This document shows, piece after piece, positions 1 to 14,993 of a stretch of DNA of 64,000 bases; positions within the stretch are counted from its first letter, which is position 1, and each line of letters opens with the position of its first letter. A program made the translations under genes and the position numbers. The stretch spans positions 32,470 to 96,469 of the forward strand of contig CAJNYU010004453.1 of assembly GCA_905331475.1 (NCBI GenBank). The letters run 5' to 3'. The notes under the pieces were generated by a model. That model searched no databases. It was not told where the DNA came from and was given only the letters and a program-made list of their open reading frames with translations. The DNA comes from Rotaria socialis. Taxonomy: Eukaryota; Rotifera; Eurotatoria; Philodinida; Philodinidae.

Positions 1-1865
1 GAAGCAGTACTTTGTTTATATCGCGTAGCTAATACATTCATTAACTAAAACAAATACAATCAATCTACAATTAGTCTTGATAGATTTTAATTAGATTACT
101 TGAGTATTTATACTACTATCACCGAGACCAACAATAAATGAACTACTAAATGCAATGATTTGACTTGTTTTTTTACTATAAATGACAGATTCATTTTCAT
201 GAAAATTTACATCCGAAAAAATTTTACCTGAAATCAAAATATGGTTTAGCACTTGTTTCTTGAGATGATGCATCAGATGGAAAATTTACAAATACAGAAT
301 AGTAATATACCATTTGTAATACAAATCCAACGAAAACCACTAGAGCTCTTTGTGAGGATGTTTTAGGTTTTGTAATAAATCCAAATATACCTCCACCTTG
401 AAGAAAGTAAAATGGCGTTTCTTTCGTTTTTATTTCAAAACGTAATAGAATTCGCTTTACCTAAAATTTCACCACAACCAACAAGCATACCATGCAGACC
501 AATTAAACGTTTACGAGTATCTATTCAAATGAAATTATTACGAATTTCTCATTTTATTTTAATATGAACATCTTCACCTCCGTATTTAACATAATGTCCA
601 ATACATGTTCCATAGACACCTTGAAAAAATGTCTGAGAGAAACCTAAAAAAGGCTCAATCGTACTAACAGAAATAAAAATTAAACGTAATACGACGAACC
701 TGTATATGCAAATGGAATGAGTAGTAAAAGCATATTGCGTGTTTTTAATAATTTCACAGCTATATTCAATGTAGGAATAATATCTCCGATGGTGCCTCGT
801 TTTTCTTCTTCAGTACGAATTAAAGTGTCACGCTTTCTTTCGGTATACGAACGCCATATAATAAATAAAAATAAAACTAAGCCAACAGCGGATACTATTG
901 AAAACACGATGAACAATGGTATGCGTGTTGCACGTTCGATCATCTCAGTTTTTAATGCAATATAAACATAGATATTACCAGCTAAAAGACTATTTGACAA
1001 AAAAAAACTCATTTTTTTGTAGTAGGAAAAAAGAAACTTCATTGTTTAACAATTACCTAACTTGAAATAAAGCCCAAAAAATACCCGAATTACGACTCAC
1101 TGTAGAATCATCAGAATTATTTGTTAAATAAACTCCTTGTGCTGTCCATAGGACAGCAGCACCTACGCCGACCAGAATGGATACAATATAATATGACCAT
1201 GTCATTGGATAGATAAATGAAAGAACATAGAGACTATAAAAAATAGAAATAAGTAAGGTAAAAATTCTTATATTTACTCACAAGTATGTTGTACCACCGA
1301 GGAACATTGCAAGAGCTGGCCGAAGCATTGATACAATGGCAGGTGCAAATATGTTCGTTACCGCAAAACACGCATAGAGAATAGCTAAGCTAGAATAGAT
1401 ACATTTTATTAAATTTAATTCATCGAATGATAATCGACTGGTAGCTTTTACCAACAAAAAGCATGAGAATTTTCGATGTCTTTTATCAAAGTGAAGTGAC
1501 AAAAATGTATAAGAAAGAAACACCGAACGAAATAACATGAAAAGGATAGTTTAGAACGAAAGGAATACCTTTCGAAGTGGAACTACGGATAGACGCACCT
1601 ACTCACACCCCCATAAAAAAAATCAATTAGACATTTTCAATCTCACCTGATGTAACCACTGCCGTGGAAAGTACTTCCATGAATTGTTTCATTTTTAACT
1701 CCTTCCAGTACACTTTGCTAGAAATAAAATCAACAATTTGATTATAATAAAGATCTTTTTTACAAATGATATTAATACCGATATCATGCCAGTTGCTTGA
1801 AATGCAGTAAATAACACCATAAATGCTGAACCGAGCAATATAATATTAAAAAGTTCATGATCCAT
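1..1865 (-). CDS. UNC93/MFSD11-like major facilitator membrane protein (3' end outside window)
   Basis: A multi-exon minus-strand gene whose conceptual protein follows the UNC93-like/MFSD11 family. It starts at ATG 1865 with MDHELFNIILLGSAFMVLF, close to the family's opening 'N-I-x-L-L-G...L-F-T-A-F-Q' helix. Further exons, read downward, carry a 'FHGSGY' motif (about 1650-1710), SLAILYACFAVTNIFAPAIV (about 1280-1390), YPMTWSYYIVSILVGVGAA and WTAQGVYLT (about 1085-1250), the 'GNIYVYIAL' block with a cytoplasmic loop (about 680-1050), 'FFQGVYGTCIGHY' (about 560-650), 'LIGLHGMLVGCGEIL' (about 480-520), and 'VGLGDSSINTQ' (100-145). A last partial exon covers 1-44. Introns are about 50-60 nt. The family consists of 12-TM solute-carrier-like proteins of poorly known substrate. 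The final helices lie beyond position 1. No frameshift was seen. Family assignment is firm; the exact orthologue (MFSD11 versus UNC93A) is less certain. Confidence 0.8.
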
Positions 1866-3504
1866 GATTGTAATTAAATCTTTCTATTTAATATAAAAAT
1901 TGAACTAGAAACGTTTAGTTGTTCTTCTCAAGTGTAGTACTACTACAGAGAAGGTGAACAGACGAATACTCGCAACCTTCTAAATGTTTTTTTTTACGAT
2001 AAGATTGTAACAAAAAGAGGCAAGAAAGCAAGCTGTGTCTTTACGCAAAGAAAAAGAAAAAAAATAGTGTCTTTCTTTGCCCCCCCCTCCCCCAGAAAGC
2101 ATAGATATCTTTTTAGGAATGCTCTAATTTTATCAAAATATTATTTCTTGCATTAAATCATAGAGAATATAGCGCAACGATGGAAATCAATACATTTGAG
2201 ATACATCGAAATAATTATCTATACATGTATACAGAGCAAAAAATTAAAAAACTCTCGCTTGTTTTTTTGTTTTACTGCAGTCATGTGTCAAAGATAAGCA
2301 ATCTTACTCAGTTCGATAAATAAAACTTAGAGTTTCTGTATATAATAGCAATGCAATACAATCACATGTCATTTTTTTTTTCTTTCAAAAGCTGTTTGTA
2401 TGTTCATTGCTCGAATAAGGACCAATCAAATGACGTAGTAGTTTTTCTGCTCTAATTTTTTTCCACTCACTGGTTTTATGTATCTTTTAGAATAATATAA
2501 TACTAATACATATTCTGTAGAAGTTCCAAGATAAAAAGTATTATCTTTCTTTAAAATATTTTCACTTTTATACTTAGCCTTGCATCAAGTAAGATAATAT
2601 TGAATATATTTACATAGTAAGCCTCGTCTTGGTTAGTAGAAGAGAATAAAAGTCTCTTATTGTACAGACACGTGTATATTTCATGTAAAATAAGTTTGAT
2701 TTAATAAACTTTCCATAGACGCTAGCACATCATTTTCTACACAGCTAGCAATGTCGTATCACATATCATTATTAGATTGTCTACTGTATAAAAGGGCTAT
2801 ATGCTGTGAATTCAAACGAATCTTTTTCTTTGATCAAACTTCCTTCTTGAGTTAGAAGTATGATCAAACAATATCTCAGTTATAAAGTTGCCTTGTGGCA
2901 TGTTTATCTTCACTCACGCAATGTCCATAAATGCTAGCAGTAGATTTTCAGTCAGAGATTAATCATCAGTATACCTGACATGTTTATACCACAAGGATTT
3001 CTATAACGTCCTTATCTCGTAAGAATTGCATAGGAGTCGAAGTGAAGTTAACAAAAGTCATTGTTTTTTATTTTGGTAGTTTTGAGTGATGATTCATCGA
3101 TTTATTATAAAATATTACATCAGTAGTGCCTCGTGAAAACGTGTGCGTAGTGATGAGCTGTCGAAACGATTCCACTACTTTCAGCTATAGTCCCATCATG
3201 CGTCGTTCATATATCTATACTGTGCTAACTATTGTCTGAAAAACGACGATGATTATTTTAATTATGGCAGCGATAATCTTCTCAAGAAAGCGATAGAAAA
3301 ACAATTTACTTTGCAAAAAATACGACTAGCACGTTAACGATATGGACAATATTTTTGTAGATTATCATGTAGAGTCCTCTGTTTTCAGTTGCTTTCAATT
3401 GGTTCGAATCGGACTATTGAAGATTTATTCGTCATATGTGGGGATATTTTCGAATGTTAAAGGAAATTTCTTTATAAAAGTTTGACAACAGAATAAATAA
3501 GAAA
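1866..3504. other. Intergenic region between divergent genes
   Basis: About 1.6 kb separates the start of the UNC93-like gene (minus) from the start of the SAM-like gene (plus), so it should hold both promoters. It is AT-rich with a C-run near 2082-2094. No coding exon, RNA gene or clear repeat pair was recognised. Confidence 0.5.
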
Positions 3505-5622
3505 ATGATATCAGGTAAAAAGAATTACGCACTGATTACTCAAAATTAAATGTTCTTACTGTCATTTGTTTTAGATCTGTCATTTTGGATCCAATTTGTA
3601 CATGATTCAGATCTAACAATTGATGAAAGCATTCTTTTGCAATATGGTGCAAGATTAGCTGATCGATTTTCAACAATCGAAGAACTATTAACTGCTGATG
3701 AAAATGAATTTATTAATCTTGGCATAATTAGTCAACTTGATCGTGTTTGTTTAATTCGACACGCTCGTCTTTCGTGTGCTAAAGTAGATATATAAACAGA
3801 AGTTTGCATATTATAATATTATTTTCTTTAGGAACATGTTGTGTTAGCTAAACAGTTTACTGGTAAATTGAAATATTTCAATTGAATAAGAAATATTTAT
3901 TGAAAACTTTAGCTTCGAAACCTGTTCTTGAAAATTGTCATGGTAATCTGTCACGTCGAAAAACAAAATCTAATTTATCATCAGCATTAATTTCTCGAAT
4001 TTCGTGTCTTAATCGTTAGTATGCATTATTTTAAATATTTATCGGCTCGAGTTTTCAATTCTGTTTAGATCCTTCTTATGCTGAATTCACAAATGGCAAT
4101 GATACTTGTCTCTCGGAACAATCAATTGAGGTTCATATCGAAGAATAGAATTATCCATTTTTAGGTTCCCTTCAGTTTCGTTGTCGGTATTTATCTTTTG
4201 TTTGATGTAGAATGGCGCCTTGCCGCGAGGTACTCTGTAGAACTCAGTCAGAAAATGAGCGGATGTTTTGCTTAAGTAAAAGATTGTCAGCCTCGTTCAA
4301 GAAAAAGTGTGAGAATTGTAATCAATTGTTTTACTGTAGGAAAGCTATCAGAGATAGTGTACTGTGTGTTCGATATTTTTCATCACAATCACGAATTTTC
4401 TGAAATTGAATTCACAACCACGAATAATATCACCTAGTGTTTAGAGACGTAAAATGAAATCTCACTTTTTTTGTCTGATGTTATTTCAGAGTACGAGATC
4501 AAATGAAATAGAAATCTTTACCTTCGGTTCATCGTTAGAATGTCTAACAGTAATCGTACTGAATTGAACAAAAAAAAAATATTACATCGTGATTGTGAAA
4601 TCTTACCTTCGAGCACGACTATGCATGATCTTGATCCACGAAATACACTAATCATGAGTAATTTCTTTTCTTATGAATCATTGAATAAGTTTAAGTTTTT
4701 AAGAAATAGCTTTGTTTTATTACCAAACCATTTCGTGTGAAGCTCAGCGCCCAATAATTGATAAATAAAAAATGAATTCTTTTTTCAAGGTTCCTGAACG
4801 AACTGTGATTGATAATACTGATGATAAAATTCAAAAATTAATTGAGTCATATCAAACAAAACCTCCAAGAACATCAAGTCAAGGAAGACGAACAATAAAA
4901 ACATTTTCCAGTAATTTTCATCGGTTTTGATTTCTCGACAATATATATTTCTTTAAATAGATTCAATATTATTAAGGAAAAAGATGATTGCTGGTACTGA
5001 TCGTTTGAAAAGATTAACATTATCAAAATCATTCTTTAAACGACAAACAGCATTGATGACACAAAAAGTATCAAACATGACCCACAGAATTATAAATCCA
5101 TCAGCTAAAATAAAACATAAAAATGACCGAACGTTTCTTAATCATATAAAGCCAGCGCCATGTCAAATAGATATGAATGATTTGATAGAACAAATGGAAA
5201 ATCGAAAAGCACAGGTCTCAACGTGCAATAATGAAATGCAAGCATCAAGTGATTTTATTTTTCATTCACATGCAGACGATTCAACATCTAATGGTATGAA
5301 ATCGTCATTTTTCATTTTGTTAATTCACGACGACTATGAAATTCATCATAGACGGAGTCGAATTGTGAGACGTTTTAAGAACAGAACAGAAAAAAAATAA
5401 TTCCATTTCAGGTCGTAGTTGTATACTAGATGAAAATAAGAATTGATAGGTAGTTGTGATGCTTATATTCTTAGATTAGTTTTTGTTTTGTGTAGCTAAA
5501 GAATATTTAATAATATTTTAGCTCATCAACTGGTTCCAACATTAGTCAATAAACAATTCAAACTCGGTGCTCCAACAACTTTTTTAACACGATCACTTGC
5601 TCATTATGATTATACGAAATGA
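3505..5622 (+). CDS. Multi-exon gene with an N-terminal SAM-like helical domain, function unknown
   Basis: The start ATG 3505 gives a ten-base exon (ATG ATA TCA G) that splices to 3575. Together they read MISDLSFWIQFVHDSDLTID followed by 'TIEELLTADENEFINLGI', which resembles the helix pattern of a SAM domain ('...LL..teddL..lGI'). Further exons with good splice sites follow: 3832 ('EHVVLAKQFTG'), about 3912-4017 (basic, Ser-rich), about 4068-4128, a likely exon around 4536-4700 and one around 4790-4910. A long basic exon follows at about 4962-5294, containing 'MIAGTDRLKRLTLSKSFFKR'. The last exon begins near 5521 and ends 'FLTRSLAHYDYTK' with TGA at 5620-5622. The protein after the SAM-like part is basic and probably disordered. 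The joins between 4128 and 4790 are uncertain, and one reading there meets a stop at about 4149. No named family was recognised. The sirtuin gene starts 150 bp downstream on the same strand. Confidence 0.55.
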
Positions 5623-5772
5623 AACTTTTCTTTCTATTTCATAGTTTATTTACATAATGTATAGTCTTTCAAAAAAAAAGAGCATATTTAGTAATGTGAA
5701 GTTTTTCATTTTCTAAAACTCAGATAATTTTGTAGATTTTCTTTTCGATCGTTTGAAAACCAGAACACTTTC

Positions 5773-7711
<1,939 letters not shown>

Positions 7712-8245
7712 TAAAGAATTAAAATTGGCAATGTGTATTGTGTTTGATTTTTGTTTGTCGGATGAGTAATAAAAAATAAATAAACCCGAAAGATTATTTA
7801 TTCAGTTCAATCAAACTTGAAATTGAAAAGGATCATACTTTTGAATTGTCAGTGATTCATTATTTGAATTCAGGCTAAGAAATTGTAAATTCTAGTTGTC
7901 AAACTCGAGAAAATATTAGTTACTGGAAATTAGAAATCTCATAACCGAATTCTCCTCGTTTCAGACATAAGATCTCTGCTGTCAATTATTCTGATATCGT
8001 CTCAATTTTCATAGGAGAAAATAATCAAAACTTGTAAGAATACAAACATATGTAATATCTATAGTAGCTTCATTTATTGGCTTAATATTCGATAAAGCCA
8101 AATGTTTATCAATACGTAACAACAGCCAAGCTCTACTCATGTTATTAAATGCAGAGTCAATCGAATGTCTTTTTCTTTCTCTTACAACAGACATGTGATT
8201 TTGTAATGAAAACTATTATTATAGTTGAAGCTGATTACGTATGAC
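7712..8245. other. Intergenic region, no gene seen
   Basis: AT-rich spacer after the sirtuin. AATAAA-like polyadenylation signals lie just after the stop (about 7712-7780). The 61-codon minus-strand frame at 8009-8194 shows no family likeness and is treated as chance. Confidence 0.4.
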
Positions 8246-8746
8246 ATGCCGTTTTCGAATAAGTATCATATTACCATTGTTGGCGCAGGCATAATGGATT
8301 TAACTACTGCATGCACTTTACTAAAAGAATATCCATTCGATGATAATTTTTATTTAACAATTATTAGTGAACAATTCTCACCTGATACAACAGACGATAT
8401 TTCAGCTGGCTATTGGGAACTTTATGGCTTTGAATCCATTGACAAACGAATACTTCGTTGGGCTGGTTATAGCTATGATATTTTTCTTAGCGAGTTTTTT
8501 TCTACAAAAACAGCTCAAGCTGGTCTTATGAAAATGTCTGCTTATACTTTACATGGTTATCATGAGCAAAATAAACATAGAAATAATCATAAACCACAAT
8601 TTTCAACATTAGTTAATCATTTTCGAATGTTAAATCAACATGAAATAGAAATGTTTAATCATTTAAAACCGACATCAGATTTTGTTATGTCAACGTTTGC
8701 AATCGAAGTTCGATATTATTTACGAGAATTACAACTGGAGGTGTAA
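8246..8746 (+). pseudogene. Truncated D-amino-acid / D-aspartate oxidase N-terminus
   Basis: A 166-codon open frame begins MPFSNKYHITIVGAGIMDLT, the FAD-binding beta-alpha-beta fold that opens DAO/DDO flavoenzymes. The fingerprint normally reads GAGxxG; here the third glycine position holds Asp (GAGIMD), which should weaken dinucleotide binding. A second family landmark, 'DDISAGYWELYGF' (compare the DxTAGxWxPY motif of D-aspartate oxidase), follows at about residues 49-61. The family is about 340 residues long, so only the first half is present. The reading frame ends at TAA 8744-8746, which lies inside the terminal inverted repeat of an inserted element (8734-8976). No continuation of the oxidase was recognised beyond it. 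No introns appear in the retained part. The mutated FAD motif and loss of the C-terminal half suggest a nonfunctional relic, although a short transcript could still be made. Confidence 0.72.
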
Positions 8747-8976
8747 GCCGACGCCTCGGTCAGCAGCGGCGGCTCGAAAATCTTCAGAAGCTATTTTAAA
8801 AAATTTTCGTAGTTTTGAAAATTATGTAACAGAAAATGGAAAAATGATAATATAGAACGTTGTTCTTAGAAGTTTGATCAGAACAATCCTGAAGACTGTT
8901 TCTGAGTATCGAAAATATTCAAAAATTTAGTATTCCTGCTTATATGACGGCGGCGGCGGCGGCTTACACCTCTAGT
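8734..8976. mobile_element. Small inverted-repeat element (MITE-like) inside the oxidase gene
   Basis: The termini ACTGGAGGTGTAAGCCG (8734-8750) and CGGCTTACACCTCTAGT (8960-8976) are inverted repeats over 17 bp with one mismatch. The ends are GC-rich (CGG-rich) in an AT-rich setting, the interior has no coding capacity, and the left terminus provides the stop codon of the truncated oxidase. A clear target-site duplication was not found, so the exact edges are uncertain. Confidence 0.6.
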
Positions 8977-10054
8977 AGCAACGACATGTACAAGAATCTG
9001 CAATACAAAAACGAAAGAATAAGAATTATATTGATAGTATGTTTTATATTAGTGTGAATGATTTTGTTTTTGAATTAAAGTCGTTCTAAAACGAGATAAA
9101 ATAGATGGATCAATACACTTATTTCCATAGTTAAAATAGATTTCATGAATGATTTCTATTCGTACAGCTCATCAATGTTATATTAGATAAAATAAGTTCA
9201 TTGTTTATACATTTATTTATATTCATACGTTCACCTATAAAATTATGAAATTTAGCGTAAATTCTCTAATTAATCATAATTATTTAAAGCGAAAATTCGG
9301 CGCAAATGATTCACTGAGTGCCTGTTAATTAAGTCTAATTGATATGAATTAATTTGAAAAGCAAACAAAATCAATGTTTGATATTTACCATAAAAATAAT
9401 TCCAAATATCCCATACTAATATGTAATACACAAGTTAATGATCTTATTACACTTTAAATTAATACTGTTTCTTCTTTCTCCTTCATACAATGTGTTCTTT
9501 ATTGTGATATTAGTATCAGACGATGGTACACTTGTTTATGGAGCCGATTGAAGAAAATGGATAGCAGCTTGAAAAATACGTTATTCGATCAAGTCTCTGT
9601 TGAGTTGATTTTTGAACTTCCTCATTCTCATACACCTGCAGAAATACCAATCTTCTATTACATGTTTAACTTTCTGCAATGAATTGAATAAATATGAAAG
9701 GAAACTGCTAACGAAATAAACAAAAATAGAATTTGATTTCATGAAGAACACAATTCCAAGAATAATTTAGATTTCTGTGATGCTTCGTTGACTTACATGC
9801 AAAAATATTTTTTCAATCAACATGATATTTATTAATTTGATGCTAACCGATAAAAACGTGCGAAGTGATTTCTACTGAGCTGTATTACAAAAGCGAGAAA
9901 ATTCTAATTATTCACTTCAAAGCTAAACGTGGCTCATTTCAGTTGTAATACTGATAATATGACATGTCAAAGTCTTACATTTTAAAATATCCCGCGTTTA
10001 GGAGTAAAAATTCTGTACAAAGCAAATTTCGATTTATCTGAAATGTTTTTAAAT
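8977..10054. other. AT-rich intergenic region
   Basis: No coding exon, hairpin element or RNA gene was recognised. Any C-terminal half of the broken oxidase gene that once lay here is not recognisable. Confidence 0.35.
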
Positions 10055-10375
10055 ACCCAGGTCGAGCAATCCAACAGTGGGAACCAATCGGAACCCATTC
10101 GATCTGACTCGCATCCAGTAGGATCTTATCAGATTTTGTCGGGCCCTATAGAACTATCATCGGGTTCCGGATTCGAAGTTGGATCATCAGTGTCGGGTTC
10201 CTATGAATTCCAACCCAGGGCGAGAAATCAGACAGCAAGATCGGTCACAGATTCTTATCCGATCGTATAGGATCATGTAAGATCCGACGAAAAGTCGTCG
10301 TCTCTGAAATCTTGCATCAATAATTACGGTAAGATTCTTGTATGATTCATCAATAAGATCTTATATGACCAGATA
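10055..10375. repeat. Dispersed CCCAGG-type repeat, copy A
   Basis: GC-richer block starting CCCAGGTCGAGCAATCC and packed with short motifs such as GATCCGA, ATCGG and GGATC. It belongs with the copies at 17984, 21819 and 45424 by its terminal CCCAGG(A/T)CGA start and internal vocabulary. The right edge is unclear. The open frame across it (10043-10270) is repeat sequence, not a gene. Confidence 0.5.
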
Positions 10376-11640
10376 ATATATGAGATTAAGCATTCCGTTG
10401 TTTTATTGCGAAAATCGGTGTCATTAGTGATGGCATGGTTCTATATGTCAATGAAGAATCAAGTTAACCTCACTTCACTGGGAAGAATTTTATTTTTGAA
10501 GGAAATATACATTCCAAAAAGCTGGACCACAGCGTTAATGATTATAACGGAAAAAAGAGAAACACCTAACCTAATGGAAAAAGGAGGCTCGGAAAGCAAT
10601 CTATAACGTAAAGAACACTCTCAAAAAGAGAGAAAAACCTAGAGGCTATATAGTTACCATAACAAAAAAGACAAAATATGCAAAATTTGGTGAAAATTGT
10701 CGTGTTTTTCACCAAGACCTACCAAACCTGAGAACTTTTTCTATTAGTCTTGGTACCTATAATATTCATATCAGGTAGAGTGAAAAAGATTGGTTATAAT
10801 TAACACAAAGATTTGGTTGGCGTTGCGCAGTTTTTATGATAAAAATTTAGAATTTTTATGCATATAAAAATGGTTTCGTGCGCCCTTAATATTTAGTACT
10901 TTAAATGTATATATTACAATCGTGAAACACGATATTTTAGTTTCAATCACGAACGTCAACGTTTTTTTCGATCAGGGTCACGATCACGCATGATACTACA
11001 TAGATAACTCAATAAACTGCGATTTAAATTTTATTTAATTTATGAAAGTCTTAAAAAACAAATAAATATTCAATCTTTAGTGAAAATTCTCTACAGATAA
11101 ATTAGACTCATAAAACATTTATTGGATCACCGATGCATTATGAATTTTGTCATGCAGAATTTAAAGCATCTAGGAAATGAAATTTCGTTCTTATGGTTTA
11201 ATATAATTTAATATCTTCGATGGATATAGATTTAAAAAATGAATTAACAGTTTTCTTATGTTGATATCAGTTTAAAAACGATAGGTAGGACGTAAGAACC
11301 GATATATGCATAGAAGTTTAGCTGATTCAAAAAAAAAAGAAAAAGCGATGCATTAGCTACTGATCATTAATTTCAAACAATAGTTTCAGTTTAATAATAT
11401 TTGTTGCATACTTAATATGGTAGTGATTCAGAAATTTTGAAGTCGCATGAATGAGATTGTCTATTAAAAACCTTGAAGAATGATGATAATCGGATAGTAT
11501 GAATTTGATAAACAGTACTTAATTGATCATGTGTTTGGTTATCATCAAGATACTATATTCCATTGGAAATATTTTCAAGTGTTCATAATGAAGATGAATC
11601 GACAAAAAATGAAAACTATCCCATTATTTCTATTTTTCAA
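10376..11640. other. Intergenic region, no gene seen
   Basis: AT-rich. The short frame at 10406-10606 has no family likeness. From about 11640 the sequence is part of the duplicated block that reappears near 18460. Confidence 0.35.
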
Positions 11641-13260
11641 AGTTCATTCATTCTTTTCACAAGTTCCATTAGACGCTAACAGGGTGCTCAGTAGGTGTCG
11701 CTCGATTACGATTTTCTAGGAAACTCTTGTTGCCATACGGTTGATCCAAACAGGCAATCATAATCAGGCATTCGCGTCATGTCATGTCATAAAGTGTTCT
11801 TTTCTCAACATATCGACTGACACGTATATTATTTCTTTACTTCAGATCTTCGATATTATCCTCAAGTAGTAAATTATATAGCATGGTATTCGACAATATC
11901 TGTGTAAGTTATCTTTCCCTATGTTTATTTCTTAAAAATATGCTCAATTATCTTATTCTAGATACCATCACTCTATGTGATTAAAGGTATTATTATATTG
12001 GATAATGATGGAAATCGACTTTTATCTAAAGTAAACTAATCAAATAAATATTTGTCAATAAATAAATATTTCCTATCATGTTTATTTAGTATTACAGTAA
12101 TTCATATGTAACTCTAAAAGAGCAGAAAGATTTTGAAAAATCTCTCTTCAATAAAACACATAAAGGTTCAGGCGACGTTATTCTTCTTGATAATTGGACC
12201 ATTGTCTATCGAAATAATGTTGACTTACTATTCTATGTTATGGGAAGCACAAATGAGAATGAAGTATGTAGATGAATATTCTTTTCCAAAATATTATTGA
12301 TAGAGTATCTTTTTTTCAGTTGATGTTAAATTCTGTTTTAACGTGTTTATTCGATTCATTGAGTACGATGCTGCGAAAAAATGTTGAAAAAAGACATCTT
12401 TACGACAATCTTGATTTAGTTATGCTAACATTTGATGAAATTTGTGACGATGGGTAACTTAACGATAGTTTTGTTTTTTCTCAAATATTTTGATTCCTCT
12501 TTTGTTTAAAGAATTATTCTTGAAACTGATCCAATATTAATTACGCAACGTGTTCAACTACGACAAGATGACATTCCATTAGGCGAACAGACTGTTTCTC
12601 AAGTAAGTAATTTCGAATTTTAAAAAAAGAAGAATCATAGTAATACATCCGAGATATAACCATATTTTGTCAATCAGGTTCTCTCTCAGGGATTCAATAT
12701 GTTCTTCAATGGTGATCGATAGAGAAAAAATATTAATTATGTGCGTGTATGCTAATTCATTATCTTGCTCCATTCCCTCGCTTCTATCACTATTTAGACG
12801 CTAACTACATAGTCTACATTCCGTTGTATTAATAATTCATTGATTAATAAAAATAAAGAGCATACGAGGGCAGCATGATGATTTTGTTGCCTTGCAGTGA
12901 TTGCACGTTGTTGAATTTAAGTGCACAGTATTATATTATTTCTGTGTATTTTATTAGGTACTTAGCCATGCAAAAGAACAAATCAAATGGTCACTACTCA
13001 AATAGATAAGTTTGAACACGAAAAACAAAATATGGACAATTTATCATGTATGCGTATCATTATAATCAATATTATTTTAGTCGTTGTTATTGTTTTATGA
13101 AATCTCAATTTGTGTCTACCGTGGCATCTTTTATCGTCATTGGATAAATAAATTTTTATGTATCTGTAGACGCATGATTTCGGTTATTAATCTTCTCATT
13201 GTCATTAAATAAAACAAGAAGATTTTGATTCTATTATATTTCCGGAAAATTCTTTATAAA
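11640..13260. repeat. Duplicated genomic block, copy 1 (contains intact coatomer zeta)
   Basis: Sequence from about 11640 (CATTCATTCTTTTCAC) through the coatomer gene and its 3' flank to about 13260 is repeated, diverged, at about 18460-20290. Exons are nearly identical, and introns, the upstream flank and the downstream flank are also recognisably homologous, so this was a DNA-level duplication rather than retroposition. Confidence 0.8.
11883..13005 (+). CDS. COPZ1: Coatomer subunit zeta (COPI coat)
   Basis: Six exons give a full-length zeta-COP: 11883-11903, 11962-12030, 12090-12263, 12320-12453, 12512-12602 and 12958-13005. The protein begins [20 protein letters not shown] and continues [12 protein letters not shown], '[11 protein letters not shown]', '[18 protein letters not shown]', '[19 protein letters not shown]', 'DEICDDGIILETDP', and ends '[15 protein letters not shown]'. 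These blocks match the longin-like fold of COPZ from end to end at normal length (about 178 residues). In the cell zeta pairs with gamma-COP in the F-subcomplex of the coat that buds Golgi-to-ER vesicles. All joins are GT-AG and in phase. The last intron (12603-12957) is 355 nt, the others about 60. A tandem partial copy lies 7.3 kb downstream. The first-exon choice is supported by its conservation in that copy. Confidence 0.93.
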
Positions 13261-14993
13261 TATCCTTTATAAAATCAGTAAAGCGATAGTTTTTACCCGA
13301 CTAGTTGAAAGTAATACAATAGATACGAACATGAAGATGATGTCGAATCATATTGAGGAATCACGCTACAAACACTGATATTAACATATAGATAGATAGA
13401 TGTTAATATGACTGGATTGAAGTTTCAAAGTTTTTGTCAAACTACTATTACATAGGTCATTTGAAAGCTAGTAGATCAAATAGAGACATGATATGGGAAT
13501 AAAAGATCATGTTAGGTCTTCAAATGTATAGAATAACATGAAAACAGAAGTACTAGAGACATTCGGATCGATACTCAAGGCTACTCACAAATATTTCAGC
13601 CTGAGAATCACGCTCGTGCGCATTTGATTTCTACAAGAGTCTGGATCATATTTCTTGCAAGGACATTCCATGAGATTATACGCAGTAGCATGACTATAAT
13701 GTGGATCCACAATTCATAAATTTTGATATCAGCTTTATGGTGCTATTAGTGAGAGTCGCTTCGGCTTTCAAGGGTTAGCTTATACCTTATGTTTGCTGTG
13801 ATCGTTATCGAGCATTAATTCGTCAATGGTATCACTATTGATTATACGCAGCGGACCGTAAACCGAAATCTTGACGCTTTTCAAATTTTAACCCAACATA
13901 GTCATCGAATGACGAAAATATTCGATTTGGTGCGTCAGAATTGTAAAAAAGAACACCAATCCGGATAGCAAACTCAGTGATTTCTTGTATGCCTAATCTG
14001 CACATTATGCTTGCGTTTTCAATACCTCCCGAAGTCACGATGCAGTTATAGGTACGATACTTGACCTGAATTTCGTGTTCACCGATAATTTTACATGAAC
14101 GAAAGATATGTTTAAACTATTGATAAACGAATCCACTGAGAATGAAAATATTTAATGAAAACAAAATCAGCTTTTCCTTTGCAGAATATTCTTTACATTT
14201 CGGTTACAGCAATTATGATGATGATAAAACGATAAGCTTATCTCATTAGTTCTTTTTCGGAAAACGGACTGTTATATAGAACTTCGAGTGCTCTTAGTAC
14301 ACCAAATATAAATCATACAGTGTTCTTTCAATAGACGATTTATAGTAGCGAATCCAAATCTTCACAAAAGTCAACCATAAAATTAGAGCTTAGCGCAAGT
14401 ACATGATTATCTGTTAACGATGTAACAGAAACCCAAAATCAAAACAAATATTTTTCTTCAAATATGAACAAAAATAACGAAGATTGAAAAATAAGTTTAA
14501 CTCAACGATGAATTTGAATAAACCATATTTTATTAATTCGACTAGAACTTTGTTAATACATCGGATGCATCACTCAACCGAACTATTAGTCAGTTCTACG
14601 TCAACCTTAACTCATAATCATTTATTCTAAACCCCCATCAACCATAGCCTAAGGATCCCGGCATACTATAAGAGTGAACATACTATGAAACGGAAATCGT
14701 GAAAGCTAGTCCACCGATTCATTTGTACATACCTTCACTACTATCCATTTTGTTAAACAATTTATAAGGAATTTTTTTGATATGAACGCAACACAAATAA
14801 CTGACAGCATACGTTTATAAAATATATACACTAGGTAGTCTAAATTATCACCAATTCAAATTTGAACCCGTCCTCTATTTATAGTGCTAGCAAGAGGTTG
14901 TTCTTCTTGGAATCCGATATCATTCAATCTTAGATCTAATGTGCTCAGCGTCTAAATGTAAAAATAAAAGCGTAAACGGAGTTTCGTAAAACA
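13006..14993. other. Gene-poor region with possible coding relics
   Basis: No intact gene. The stretch 13560-14060 is less AT-rich than its surroundings, and its minus strand has an open frame (13835-14038) reading '...GGIENASIMCRLGIQEITEFA...' that looks like real amino-acid usage but matches no family I know. It may be a decayed exon. Confidence 0.3.

Noticed and set aside
3398-3416. GGTTCGAATC, like a tRNA T-loop
   Set aside because: No matching acceptor stem, D-arm or anticodon arm could be placed upstream.
10043-10270. 75-codon frame rich in Ser/Gly
   Set aside because: Falls entirely within the CCCAGG repeat and reflects its GATCC/TCGG vocabulary.
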